A stretch of DNA of 64,000 bases from positions 124,001-188,000 of the forward strand of contig JAXIVJ010000625.1 in the NCBI GenBank assembly GCA_036785665.1. Reading direction: 5' to 3'. This document shows positions 32,389 to 43,974 of this stretch, piece by piece; position 1 is the stretch's first letter, and each line of letters opens with the position of its first letter. The translations under genes and the position numbers were made by a program. The notes below the pieces were generated by a model. It did no database searches, was not told where the DNA came from, and worked only from the letters and a program-made list of their open reading frames with translations. This DNA comes from Chirona hameri (lineage: Eukaryota; Arthropoda; Thecostraca; Balanomorpha; Balanidae).

Positions 32389-32880
32389 CTGCCACACCAA
32401 GAGGCGCTGGCCGGCAGAGGCCACCGCAGGGCGAACGAGCTGACGCCACCCGCTGCAACATCAGCGTCGCCCCGCTGTCCGCCGACTGCCAACCGGCTGC
32501 CACACCAAGAGGCGCTGGCCGGCAGAGGCCACCGCAGGGCGAACGAGCTGACGCCACCCGCTGCAACATCAGCGTCGCCCCGTTGTCCGCCGACTGCCAA
32601 CCGGCTGCCACACCAAGAGGCGCTGACCGGCAGAGGCCACCGCAGGGCGAACGAGCTGACGCCACCCGCTGCAACATCAGCGTCGCCCCGTTGTCCGCCG
32701 ACTGCCAACCGGCTGCCACACCAAGAGGCGCTGGCCGGCAGAGGCCACCGCAGGGCGAACGAGCTGACGCCACCCGCTGCAACATCAGCGTCGCCCCGTT
32801 GTCCGCCGACTGCCAACCGGCTGCCACACCAAGAGGCGCTGGCCGGCAGAGGCCACCACGGGGTGAACGAGCTGACACCA
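32389..32880. repeat. 108-bp array, left arm, 5 units
   Basis: CTGCCACACCAAGAGGCGCT starts units at 32,389, 32,497, 32,605, 32,713 and 32,821. The period is exactly 108 bp, so frames stay open on both strands. The outermost unit has CGCTGTCC and inner units CGTTGTCC. Confidence 0.96.
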
Positions 32881-33412
32881 ACCGGGGGAATGGGAGGCCA
32901 CGAGACTCTTAACCCAGCGTCTCGAACGGCGTGGGTATAAATCTGCGTTTTTCCGTAGATAATAATTGTACCATTGTGTCACAAGTGTTTGACGCGTACT
33001 GTGGGGGGGGGGGGGGGGGGGGGGGAGGGGGGTTTGTAAGCACGTAGTTAGTAGACCGTAGTTAGTTAGTAGAACGTAGTTAGTTAGTGGTGGGGGTAGA
33101 AATAGGCAATTGTAGTAGAACGTTAGTACCATAGATCGACTTAATTAAGAGTAGTCCGTGTTGCGTGACGGGTTGGAGACACTTGGAGACACAGTAGTTA
33201 AAACACTGGTGGTGGTAGATAGGAACGATCGTCACTTATAATGGCAGGACTAGTTACTAGAATAGGTAGGTTTTAAGGAGGAGTATACCGCGTTGAATGA
33301 TAAGTCGCTCAACAAGAATTAGATCCCTTAGTATAGGGTTAAGCATGGATGTCGCGTTGAACCGCTGAATTTCGTGTGTAAAATGATTCGCGTATCCTGT
33401 TGAGTAGCATGT

Positions 33413-33611
33413 GGCTATATAAGCCTCTATAAATGTGACTCGGCTATTGTGCGTGCGGCGCGCCTCGGTTGTACTGTAGATATGAGCGTGACGTCACAAC
33501 CTTGTAGCGGCACGCATGAGAGTGCGTGCCGCTGGTGTATATAAGGGCGCGTGGAGAGGGAGTCGGGGTCAGTGGGTGAGTGCGCTAGACAGTACCTACA
33601 ACAATGTAAGT
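33413..33611 (+). promoter_or_regulatory. Promoter-like block pointing to the palindrome centre, left arm
   Basis: In order: CTATATAAGC (33,413-33,422), a CRE-type TGACGTCA (33,489-33,496), a perfect 11-bp hairpin AGCGGCACGCA with a 6-nt loop (33,507-33,534), and TATATAAG (33,538-33,545). A weak initiator-like TCAGTG follows about 31 nt downstream, then a consensus splice donor GTAAGT (33,606-33,611). This arrangement looks like an RNA polymerase II core promoter with a very short first exon. I see no identifiable protein downstream. Function is inferred from motifs only. Confidence 0.5.
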
Positions 33612-34048
33612 ATTGGCGGTTACGTCGTCGGGGGTGGGGGATGTGTTCCCCGGCGTAGAAATGGCGGTAACCGAATTATCTATGAGCCTGTAACAGAGTT
33701 ATATCTTATATCTATTGAGCCGTATTTTGGAACGTCTGTTATCTGTCGTGTCGCTTAAACTTCAACTCGTATTGTATGTGGAATCTGTCGACTATCTCTG
33801 ACTTGTAAAAAATATACCTTGCCGTCGTGTAAGACAGCTTTAATTGAGATAAGCGGAAGCAAGTAAAGGTGGATATATATACGTTAACTTACGAACCGTT
33901 CTCTGACAAATCAAATCATGCCCCTACACACATGGAAAGCGAGAACGTAACTTTGAATTCACCTGTTAGAGAACGTACGACTTTATAATTCACAAATGCT
34001 GTATCTCCTGTACCTGTTTTCTGTTTCCACTTGTCCATGCCAAAAACA

Positions 34049-34054
34049 AATAAA
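34049..34054 (+). terminator. Candidate polyadenylation signal
   Basis: AATAAA lies about 500 bp downstream of the TATA block on the same strand. Its mirror is near 34,488-34,494 on the minus strand. Common by chance in AT-rich DNA. Confidence 0.25.
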
Positions 34055-34062
34055 GTACCTAT

Positions 34063-34505
34063 ACAAGCACAGGCGTCGCTACCTTCTAAAAAGTGTGTGT
34101 GGGGGGGGGGGGGGGGTCCACTGCCAGGGGGCGCCATACCCAGAGGAGGGGGGCGCCACGGCCTAGAGGGGCGCAAATCCCATGAACTACCCAGATTTCA
34201 CTTGCTTAATTTTGCGGCCCCTCTTTCGCATAAAAAGAGCAAGTGAACTTGCTACCAATCCTTCCATATTGGGAGGATGGGTTTCCTCCCAATATGGAAG
34301 GATTGGTAGCAAGTTCACTTGCTCTTTTTATGCGAAAGAGGGGCCGCAAAATTAAGCAAGTGAAATCTAGGTAGTTCATGGGATTTGCGCCCCTCTAGGC
34401 CGGGGCGCCCCCTCCTCTGGGTATGGCGCCCCCTGGCAGTGGACCCCCCACACTTTTTAGAAGGTAGCGACGCCTGTGCTTGTATAGGTACTTTATTTGT
34501 TTTTG
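34063..34505. mobile_element. hAT-like remnants meeting head to head at the palindrome centre
   Basis: From 34,066 the sequence (CAGGCGTCGCTACC, then TTCTAAAAAGTGTG, a poly-G run and CAGGGGGCGCCA) resembles the left part of the 927-bp hAT-type element at 21,396 (CAGGGGCGCAACCAC, CCAAAAAAGTGG, poly-G, CAGGGGGCGCCA). The mirror arm repeats it up to about 34,495. The 6-nt centre lies inside this paired remnant. No right terminus is present. Confidence 0.55.
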
Positions 34506-34949
34506 GCATGGACAAGTGGAAACAGAAAACGGGTACAGGAGATACAGCATTTGTGAATTATAAAGTCGTACGTTCTCTAACAGGTGAATTCAAAGTTACG
34601 TTCTCGCTTTCCATGTGTGTAGGGGCATGATTTGATTTGTCAGAGAACGGTTCGTAAGTTAACGTATATATATCCACCTTTACTTGCTTCCGCTTATCTC
34701 AATTAAAGCTGTCTTACACGACGGCAAGGTATATTTTTTACAAGTCAGAGATAGTCGACAGATTCCACATACAATACGAGTTGAAGTTTAAGCGACACGA
34801 CAGATAACAGACGTTCCAAAATACGGCTCAATAGATATAAGATATAACTCTGTTACAGGCTCATAGATAATTCGGTTACCGCCATTTCTACGCCGGGAAC
34901 ACATCCCCCACCCCCGACGACGTAACCGCCAATACTTACATTGTTGTAG

Positions 34950-35150
34950 GTACTGTCTAGCGCACTCACCCACTGACCCCGACTCCCTCTCCACGCGCCC
35001 TTATATACACCAGCGGCACGCACTCTCATGTGTGCCGCTACAAGGTTGTGACGTCACGCTCATATCTACAGTACAACCGAGGCGCGCCGCACGCACAATA
35101 GCCGAGTCACATTTATAGAGGATTATATAGCCACATGCTACTCAACAGGA
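34950..35150 (-). promoter_or_regulatory. Promoter-like block pointing to the palindrome centre, right arm
   Basis: Mirror copy of the left-arm block: TATATAAG complement at 35,000-35,007, TGACGTCA at 35,049-35,056 and the hairpin near 35,011-35,038 with one mismatch. The GTAAGT donor is conserved. It would drive transcription leftwards, towards 34,280. Confidence 0.5.
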
Positions 35151-35689
35151 TACGCGAATCATTTTACACACGAAATTCAGCGGTTCAACGCGACATCCAT
35201 GCTTAACCCTATACTAAGGGATCTAATTCTTGTTGAGCGACTTATCATTCAACGCTGTATACTCCTCCTTAAAACCTACCTATTCTAGTAACTAGTCCTG
35301 CCATTATAAGTGACGATCGTTCCTATCTACCACCACCAGTGTTTTAACTACTGTGTCTCCAAGTGTCTCCAACCCGTCACGCAACACGGACTACTCTTAA
35401 TTAAGTCGATCTATGGTACTAACGTTCTACTACAATTGCCTATTTCTACCCCCACCACTAACTAACTACGTTCTACTAACTAACTACGGTCTACTAACTA
35501 CGTGCTTACAACCCCCCTCCCCCCCCCCCCCCCCCCACAGTACGCGTCAAACACTTGTGACACAATAGTACAATTATTATCTACGCAAAAACGCAGATTT
35601 ATACCCACGCCGTTCGAGACGCTGGGTTAAGAGTCTCGTGGCCTCCCATTCCCCCGGTTGGTGTCAGCTCGTTCACCCCGTGGTGGCCT

Positions 35690-37125
35690 CTGCCGGCCAG
35701 CGCCTCTTGGTGTGGCAGCCGGTTGGCAGTCGGCGGACAACGGGGCGACGCTGATGTTGCAGCGGGTGGCGTCAGCTCGTTCGCCCTGCAGTGGCCTCTG
35801 CCGGCCAGCGCCTCTTGGTGTGGCAGCCGGTTGGCAGTCGGCGGACAACGGGGCGACGCTGATGTTGCAGCGGGTGGCGTCAGCTCGTTCGCCCTGCGGT
35901 GGCCTCTGCCGGTCAGCGCCTCTTGGTGTGGCAGCCGGTTGGCAGTCGGCGGACAACGGGGCGACGCTGATGTTGCAGCGGGTGGCGTCAGCTCGTTCGC
36001 CCTGCGGTGGCCTCTGCCGGTCAGCGCCTCTTGGTGTGGCAGCCGGTTGGCAGTCGGCGGACAACGGGGCGACGCTGATGTTGCAGCGGGTGGCGTCAGC
36101 TCGTTCGCCCTGCAGTGGCCTCTGCCGGCCAGCGCCTCTTGGTGTGGCAGCCGGTTGGCAGTCGGCGGACAACGGGGCGACGCTGATGTTGCAGCGGGTG
36201 GCGTCAGCTCGTTCGCCCTGCGGTGGCCTCTGCCGGTCAGCGCCTCTTGGTGTGGCAGCCGGTTGGCAGTCGGCGGACAACGGGGCGACGCTGATGTTGC
36301 AGCGGGTGGCGTCAGCTCGTTCGCCCTGCGGTGGCCTCTGCCGGTCAGCGCCTCTTGGTGTGGCAGCCGGTTGGCAGTCGGCGGACAGCGGGGCGACGCT
36401 GATGTTGCAGCGGGTGGCGTCAGCTCGTTCGCCCTGCGGTGGCCTCTGCCGGCCAGCGCCTCTTGGTGTGGCAGCCGGTTGGCAGTCGGCGGACAGCGGG
36501 GCGACGCTGATGTTGCAGCGGGTGGCGTCAGCTCGTTCGCCCTGCGGTGGCCTCTGCCGGCCAGCGCCTCTTGGTGTGGCAGCCGGTTGGCAGTCGGCGG
36601 ACAGCGGGGCGACGCTGATGTTGCAGCGGGTGGCGTCAGCTCGTTCGCCCTGCGGTGGCCTCTGCCGGCCAGCGCCTCTTGGTGTGGCAGCCGGTTGGCA
36701 GTCGGCGGACAGCGGGGCGACGCTGATGTTGCAGCGGGTGGCGTCAGCTCGTTCGCCCTGCGGTGGCCTCTGCCGGCCAGCGCCTCTTGGTGTGGCAGCC
36801 GGTTGGCAGTCGGCGGACAGCGGGGCGACGCTGATGTTGCAGCGGGTGGCGTCAGCTCGTTCGCCCTGCGGTGGCCTCTGCCGGCCAGCGCCTCTTGGTG
36901 TGGCAGCCGGTTGGCAGTCGGCGGACAGCGGGGCGACGCTGATGTTGCAGCGGGTGGCGTCAGCTCGTTCGCCCTGCGGTGGCCTCTGCCGGCCAGCGCC
37001 TCTTGGTGTGGCAGCCGGTTGGCAGTCGGCGGACAGCGGGGCGACGCTGATGTTGCAGCGGGTGGCGTCAGCTCGTTCGTCCTGCGGTGGCCTCTGCCGG
37101 CCAGCGCCTCTTGGTGTGGCAGCCT
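35690..37125. repeat. 108-bp array, right arm, 14 units
   Basis: CTCTTGGTGTGGCAG recurs every 108 bp from about 35,704 to 37,108. The inner units near the centre carry GACAACGG, the outer ones GACAGCGG, the same inner/outer polarity as the five-unit left array. Open frames of 495-585 codons across it are repeat artefacts. Confidence 0.96.
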
Positions 37126-39655
37126 GCAGCGTGGCCGTGGAATAGCTGGTTGCGTGGACGGGGAGTCTATTTCGGGTGGTTCCGAATCTCTCCCGATTAT
37201 GCGTCCGGCCCGTACGACCTCGGTCGTCGCCCTCTTTCCGGCTGAGGACCGGGCGTTGGTGAACTCTCCACGGTCTGTCGCGGTCCGAACCGCCCGCGAC
37301 TCACATGGGCGCTGAACTGGCCGCGGTTCGGTGGTCTGTCCAGGCTGCCGATCCATGGCGCGGTCGGTCCCCTGGGTACGGCCAGCTGTCGGCCAACGGA
37401 CCGAACTCGGCGTCCATCCGGTAATAGCGCAGAGGGAGTCCGGGACAGCCGCGAGACGGCAGCCCCGGACCTCAGGGTGGAGTCCCCTGGCCTGTGGAGG
37501 TCATTGTGCACCCTCGGCGGGTAATGCAGTTGGGTTTGCAGTTCCCTGCAGGCCTCATGATGCAGTCCCCCGGCGCCTGTGAAGGTCATTGGGTACTTTC
37601 GGCGAGTAATGCGGTTGGGTTTGCCGTTTCCCTGCAGGCATCAGGTTGCTGTCCCCCGGTGCCTGTGAAAGTTATTGTGGATACTTCTATGTTAAATGTG
37701 AGTGCGAGTCAGCATACCCTGGCTAACCCGGCGCGCGGGAGACCCGCGCATGACCGGCCAATTATATCGGTCATGGCGCCTGACCGAACAACGACCTGGC
37801 GAGCGGTAGGCCAATTATCTCGGTCATGGCGCATGCCGGAACAACGACCTGGGGAGCGTTAGGACCCGCCCGAGTATGTCCGGTAATTATATCGGCCAGG
37901 GCGCAGGACCGGCCAATTATCTTCAGTCGCCTCGTCGGCCCAACCCAGGCTGGGGAACTGACGATGTGACCGGCTCCGTCTCCGACAACCGGACAATTGT
38001 AAATGGTTCCCACATTCCTCCTTCGTAAATGTGTGAAACATTGACTCTGGCCCATGGGGTTGCGTCGACCCTCCGCCTTCTAGCCCGCGCACCGTTCGCC
38101 AGATCTGTGGGTATTCCAAAGTCACGGCGTACACACATCGCACACCCACGGAGCGCTGCGACGCCTCTTGGTCTTGCCCGCGAACCGCGAGATTGGTTGG
38201 TCTCTCCTAGTTAGCTCCGTCAGCCGCGACGTGGGCATTCCATAGTTACGACATACATACATCATCTGTGGGCATTCCATAGTTACGACATACATACATC
38301 CCACAGCATACCCTCGTCGTCCATTCTCGGACGCGCGTCTAAGGAGGCGCGCAGCGGAAGATGCCCTGAGACGCACCTTGAGAGGCTTTTGACCTTGTGT
38401 AGGTTCACAGGCAGGATTTTGAGCGTTTTGGTTAGCTCTACTAAAGCGTTTCAAAGGGTGAGCACCTTCCGGAGGCACGTTTTCCCTATGGGGCCGCGTC
38501 TTCATCGGTAGAGAGGAGGCAATTTCGTTTCTGACCAGGGTGTCTGAGGCATCGGACGCTTCTATGTTTTAGTTCGGGATGCTTTAATAAACAACTGAAA
38601 ATCCTTGTAACATCAACATCTTCACGTGACTCTTTGTTTCACCTGAATATGTGTATAAGGCTCATGGACAAAAAGGTCACCCGCCTGATCAGGTTGCAAA
38701 TGGTATGGCGGAGACACGTGTGGTTCGGATATGGTAGGGATCGGACAGAACTCTTCCAACCTTTAGCTACTTCTTCAGGTTACCACGGGCGGATTCACAT
38801 ATGACAGTTGCTTATCGAGTAAGCCCGGAAGGACCAGTACGCGAGAGATGTCATTCCATTCGTTAATTAGTTAAATGGGGGCCGCTGGGAGTTGGAGCTT
38901 TACACACCAGATAACTGGGATGACCGATTGCCTTCGCTATAGCGGTTCGCTGCCTTTGTTTTTCACAGACTCTCCTGTTTGTACTGCGTGTCGAAAAGTG
39001 ACAAAGGTTCCAGGGAGGTTAGTTGCTTGAAGAACGCACAGTGGCACGGATTCCCAGCAAATCGACGATGACGAACTCCCAAGTTGGTCAGCTCGTACAT
39101 CCTAGTAGGATGTCCGGCTACCTTCTCTCGTCACATCTCCGCACTTTCTGGCTACCGGCTCACATCGCAAGTGACGGTTTATAGTACACTTGGAGGTGTC
39201 CGGCCGGTTACCTTTGCAGTCCACTCGGGGGTGGGTATCCGGCACTGTCCCGCCTGTCGGAATGACCTCCCTCCATCGGCTGGGCCAGGCCACCGATCTC
39301 TGACGGCTGGCTCACGAAATTGCATGGTTCACTGTGTACTGTGGCCTTTAAGCGCTCGGTTACCCCGAACTCCCAACTGATCAACTTTTCTTACTTAGTA
39401 CGCACAATGAACGGAGATGTAGCATCTGGTGCTTGGCTTTGACAAAAAGGTCATGGGCCATCTGGTGTATCAGACTCAGCAGGTAGTTAAACCAATTGGT
39501 CAGCTGTCTGACGTCTCCGACGTCTGTCGTGAATGCGCTGACGACTCTCATTAGGATTAGCAGCCTCAGACTGGGCCATGGCGTTCATCCGGTGACAACT
39601 TCCACGGGTCTTCCGCCAAGATTACCGCGAGTGTGATTTCAGAAGCAGCAGAAAG

Positions 39656-40018
39656 GTGTATCTGGTAACCTTAATTGTTAACCGGACATCCAAATTCAAA
39701 GAAATCGGAATACTTACTATGCATAGCTTAGTCAAATATAAATCCATTATATTTGCATATAAAAATATAAATAAATCACAACCAATTGTATTAAGGGACA
39801 TCCTCAATGTCAGAGTACCAAATGTAACCAGAACACAGGATATGTTTGACATTCCCTTTACTAGATACACATACCGTAAACACACTGCAAGATTTTTCAT
39901 TCCAGAGACATGGAACTCACTACAACAGCCATGTAACTTAGCAAATAATATGAAATTATCAACACTGAAGTCAAATGTGAAATCCTACCTGCTGCAGAAT
40001 CAGTGTCGGGCTGAGTAG
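39656..40018 (+). pseudogene. LINE ORF2 C-terminal tail, right arm
   Basis: Mirror copy of 29,490-29,852 with the same R-x-FFIPETWNSLQQP tail. Two clear amino-acid differences lie near the start and before FTRYTY (E to D), showing that the arms are not identical. Confidence 0.7.
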
Positions 40019-41037
40019 AATATGAGTAATGATGTTTATGACTTATCTAAATTTCGGAAGAAGACAATCACTAAGGAGTACTTCCTTCAGAATCTTCACT
40101 AATTTCATTGTATTCCCTTAGACCACTACTCAAATACATTTGTAGAACAACATAATAGTATACATAATAATACAAGAACATAATAGTATATATAATTATT
40201 GATGGTATCATGTATGTGTGCATATCCATATGCATACATGGTTGATGGTATCATACATATATATATACATAGTCCAAGTTAGTCAAATGTGTTTTCTTTT
40301 CATGAGTTTCATATAAGTAGATCATAGGTAGCTGGTAGGGTCACCCATTCAATGTCGCTGGCTTCGGGGTCCCTACTCGGCAACAAGCTATGCTTAGTTG
40401 AGTGGGGTCCACGAAGCACCAGCAAGAAACGCCTGAAAATTGACCAGACTCTGTCCTCTGCCCTGTATGAATGATATCCCCTTTACTAACAGTTAATGAA
40501 TCCATTAAATAAATAAAAAACTGTCCTCCAGGATGGTTGCCACATGACAGGATGATATTGGGTTAGCTGGTTTATCAAAGGACCTGATATTGTCCGGCAC
40601 TGACAATTCGATGGTGATGCTGTTTCAGAGACTCATCGTGAGGTTCAATAAAAGCCTTGAACTGTTCAAACAAGCCTCACACCCGGGCGGTAATCGGAAG
40701 CTCCCGCTCCCGTGAACTTATAGCGGCCCGTAACCATGGACTTAATTTAACAATGCAGGACTTTTGTCCAACTGAACTTCATCGCGGCCATACCGTTCGA
40801 AAATTAGCACACAAAAAAAATCGACGAATGTTCAAGCTCTCGAAGGAACAAACTGCAAAGAAAAGAAACGACCCGACTCAAACCTATTGGTTAAAAGTGC
40901 AGCCCAATGAATTAAAGCACGGGTATACTATTGTTCTTTATCCGATATGAGACGAACATTGCGTCCATTCAAGGCGAGTACTAAAAAATAAATCAAATTA
41001 ATCGATTCGTTAGCTGTATCTGTACTAAAACAAATAC

Positions 41038-41773
41038 CTTGTTGGGTCCGCTGGGTTTGTGAAAGCGCTGGTGACTCTCAGCCCGGCCCACAGCCGCTCG
41101 TTACTGGTGGCCATGTCGCTCACAGCGGCAGTCACTCTCAGGCCGCTGGTCTGCATCCGAGAGATGATGGCTCGAAGCACACAAGGTCATGGGCTGGTCG
41201 AAATCGTACCAGATGGGCTGCTTCCACGCAGCGGTCAGACCTCGAACCATGACGAGCTGCATCTTGGATGCTTCTAACACTACGTCACGGCCCTGGTCGT
41301 AGCAAACCCTGCTGTCGAGACTGAGCTCGTCGAACGCGATCACACACAGCATCTCCATGTCGCTGAGATCAGTTACGGTCGCTTCAAGCACCCACATCGC
41401 GGAATCCATCATCCCTGGAACCATGTGGAAATGATGGATGGATCCACTGCGACAAGGTGCTGAAAGACGGTAAAGGGACTTTCATTGACTCCTTGCCATA
41501 CGAGTACGCCCGTCGCGAGAGGACGCGCAGACCCAGGGATCTTCCGACGTCCTGGTCGGACCAGCGGACACGGTTGCCCGTGGCCAGGGCCCGGCGCTGG
41601 GCGGCAGTCAGAGGGCCGCGGGCGGCGAGGGCCACTCGCTTGCGAGGAGGCCGCCTGGAGAGCGGCATTTCGGGTGCGCAGCGCCTTGTTCTGCTCCCGG
41701 AGCTTCTTCGCGCGCTGCTTAGCCCTGCTGCAGGTCTGCTGGAGCCGACGGCGGAGCACCTTCTCGGCAGCAC
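41038..41773 (-). pseudogene. P-element/THAP9-like transposase fragment, right arm
   Basis: Mirror copy of 27,735-28,470, with the same three frames, the same frame changes and the same splice-donor-like end. Differences include V to G in the RRAYSYxKESM segment. Sharing the lesions means the fragment was already broken before the inverted duplication or has been homogenised since. Confidence 0.82.
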
Positions 41774-42298
41774 TACTTCACTTCAGCTCGGCCTCGTTTC
41801 GTGCGAGCTCTTGTGCCAAGTCGTAGATCATCTCCAGAGATGTTTGGACGACGCACAGTGCTTCAGGATTCAGGTAGGATGGGATCCTGGACCTTACAGG
41901 GAGAAAATACCAGAACGTGAATACAGGATAGGATAACGGTGCGTCGCAAGTAACAAGCTCCTACCAATGACACCGACGGACAGCATAGTACACGTCCGAT
42001 TCGGAGCCATAAGCTGGCGCAATTAGTGCATCATGGTCTGTGTAAGGACGGGTGAAATCAAACTAGTTATAAGAAACGGTGTTTTCAAGAGGAATATTGG
42101 AAAAGTAGCGAGGGTTAAAAAGCAAATTCGCGCAGCGAATACAATGGACAACATGCAATTACAAAACAATAAACATGCATGACGCACTACCTTTAGGCCA
42201 TCGATGAGTGCACCTGCTCAGTCCCTTCTAAGTTTACATGCTATTTTCCATGCAACATGCCCATACCTCCTAACATAAAGGCATGACTATTTACGAAT

Positions 42299-43940
42299 TT
42301 ATCCAAAATACAATGTTACAATGCCGCGGCTGACGGAGGCGGGTCGACCGGCGCAGTGACCCGCCCCACCCTCCGCAGGTATTCCACGATGTGGTGGGCC
42401 GGCCCCGAAAGCACCTCCTCCAGGGTCGGCAGGTGCCCACAGAACCGGCACCGGGCTGAATCGTGGGCAGGGCACCTGACCAGCAGGTACCCCACGTCCT
42501 CTGCCTCTTCCCCGCACGCCTGGCAGGTCGGGTCCCGACCAGGCCGAGGCGGTGCAGTGTGGCTCGCACCAGTGGGCAGTAGCCGGTACGCAGCTGGGAG
42601 ACGGAGAATTGTCCTCACCGGTCGAGCTCGTCGTGACCATGCGTCCGTGACCGGTGAGGGTGCCGACGCGACCGCGTTTCGGCGAGGCCCTTCGTCCAGC
42701 GTCGGATGGCTGTCCGGACACTGGAGATATCGATGGGCGCCTCACTCTTGTCGCAGTCGTCGGCCGCTTGGTTGGCGAGGCGGTCGGCTGCCTCGTTACC
42801 GGCGAGGTCGGCGTGGCCCGGTACCCAGTGAAGCGTGATGGCCTTGCCTCCGTGAACCAGTGCGTCGAGAGGCTCCAGACGCTTTGGGCGATGGCCATCT
42901 GTTGGGTGTCCGGGCCGCGGCTGAGGAGTTGGAGCCTGGACAGGGAGTCTGGACACCACAGCACGCTCTGTATCAAGGAGCTGGAAGGGGCCGGCAACTC
43001 GTGGAGGGAGCGGAGTGCCTCTGCCATGGATGGTTCTTTCCTTGGCAGATCCGTCTGACCAAATGGTGCAGTCCGGAGCGGGGACGAGGGCCAAGGCCTC
43101 CAGTACCGCCGCCTTCCTCTTGTCCGGTGGGTCCGTTTTCCTTGTGGGCCGCGGCAGTTCGAGTACGAAGCGGACGTCGCCTCCACGGTTGCACCAGGGC
43201 GGGTCGCCCTGGAATAGCGCCAGGGGCTCCCTCGGGAGGCCGTCCAGCCCCGCAGTGTCGCAGGCCCACGCCCCGATTCGACGCAGGCACGATTTGTGCG
43301 GAAGTATGGCATCCTCGTCCGCCGGCAGCAGTGGCGATGTGCCAGCCTCTTTGGAAACCGAGGTTGCACGTCTCCACGCTTCGTAAGCGCGGTAGCGGAA
43401 TCTCGGGATCGGTGTCTTCGTCAAGAGTTCGCGGGCAGGGTTGCCCGGTGGGAAGCGGGTGAGGCGCGCATACTCGCCGGCCGCAAGTTCTTTGGACTGC
43501 ACTGACAGCGGGGGCAGGTCTGCTTCCGCTGTCAGGGTCTCCCTGTCGGTGAGCTTGATGCAGCCGGTGATCAGGCGCGCACACTTCCGCTGTTCAACCT
43601 CCAAACGCTCCCGCACCGCTGGGGCCGTGTGGGTGAAAAATATCGCTGCGCCGTAGTCGGATGGAGCGGACGTAGCTCTGGTAGTCGTCGCGGAGGGTGC
43701 GGCGGTGGCTTCCGTAGCTTCTCCCCGCGATCTTCTTCTTGAGCGCCTCGATATGTGCGGCGAAGGTCAGTTGGCAGTCCAACTTCAGCCCGAGGAAGGT
43801 GGGGTTTTCCTCGTACCCGAGGGGCTGACCGCAGAAGTGGAGCACGGGCTTGACCTTGCCGCCACTCTTCTTGGGGTCCAGCGTGAAGGTGGTCATCTGT
43901 GGCGAGCGTGTCGGTGCGCTCGTTAGCGCACGCGTCGAGG
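42299..43940 (-). pseudogene. LINE ORF2 fragment with RT thumb, RNase H and zinc knuckle
   Basis: On the minus strand, from 43,896, come RT thumb residues (CGQPLGYEENPTFLGLKLDC, QLTFAAHIEALKKKIA). A connection follows (QRKCARLITGCIKLTDRETL). An RNase H comes next with DGSA (IWSDGSA), an acidic helix (AEALRSLHEL), VLWCPDSLSRL and ITLHWVPGHADLAGNEAADR. The C-terminal cysteine cluster CQACGEEAEDVGYLLVRCP ends the protein. Pieces are spread over three frames, so it is inactive. RNase H places it in the I-group of non-LTR elements. It is 5'-truncated at about 43,940, and only the part up to 42,751 is mirrored in the left arm. Confidence 0.85.
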
Positions 43941-43974
43941 GTCATTGCGTTTATGGAGCGATAAACGCAATGAC
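43941..43974. repeat. Perfect 14-bp hairpin at the LINE 5' truncation
   Basis: GTCATTGCGTTTAT, a 6-nt loop GGAGCG, then ATAAACGCAATGAC. It sits where recognisable LINE codons end. Confidence 0.85.

Larger units (their letters stand above)
26761..42751. repeat. Giant inverted repeat (palindrome), arms ~7.5 and ~8.5 kb
   Basis: Left arm 26,761-34,277 reads as the reverse complement of right arm 34,284-42,751. The asymmetric centre is only 6 nt (TGGGTT, 34,278-34,283). All internal landmarks recur in mirror order: LINE fragment, P-type transposase, LINE tail, 108-bp array, promoter block, poly-G tract, hAT-like core. Arms differ by scattered substitutions (several change codons in the transposase and LINE pieces) and by array length, 5 versus 14 units, which explains nearly all of the 0.95-kb size difference. 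Near-identity implies a recent origin or ongoing gene conversion. An assembly chimera remains possible. Confidence 0.95.

Noticed and set aside
35599..37356. 585-, 530- and 495-codon frames across the 108-bp array
   Set aside because: Period divisible by three keeps several frames on both strands open at once; no sign of a preferred frame.
26761..42751. Integrated DNA virus, because of the large inverted repeat with GC-rich tandem arrays
   Set aside because: No viral replication or capsid gene is recognisable; the contents are LINE, P-type and hAT-like pieces.
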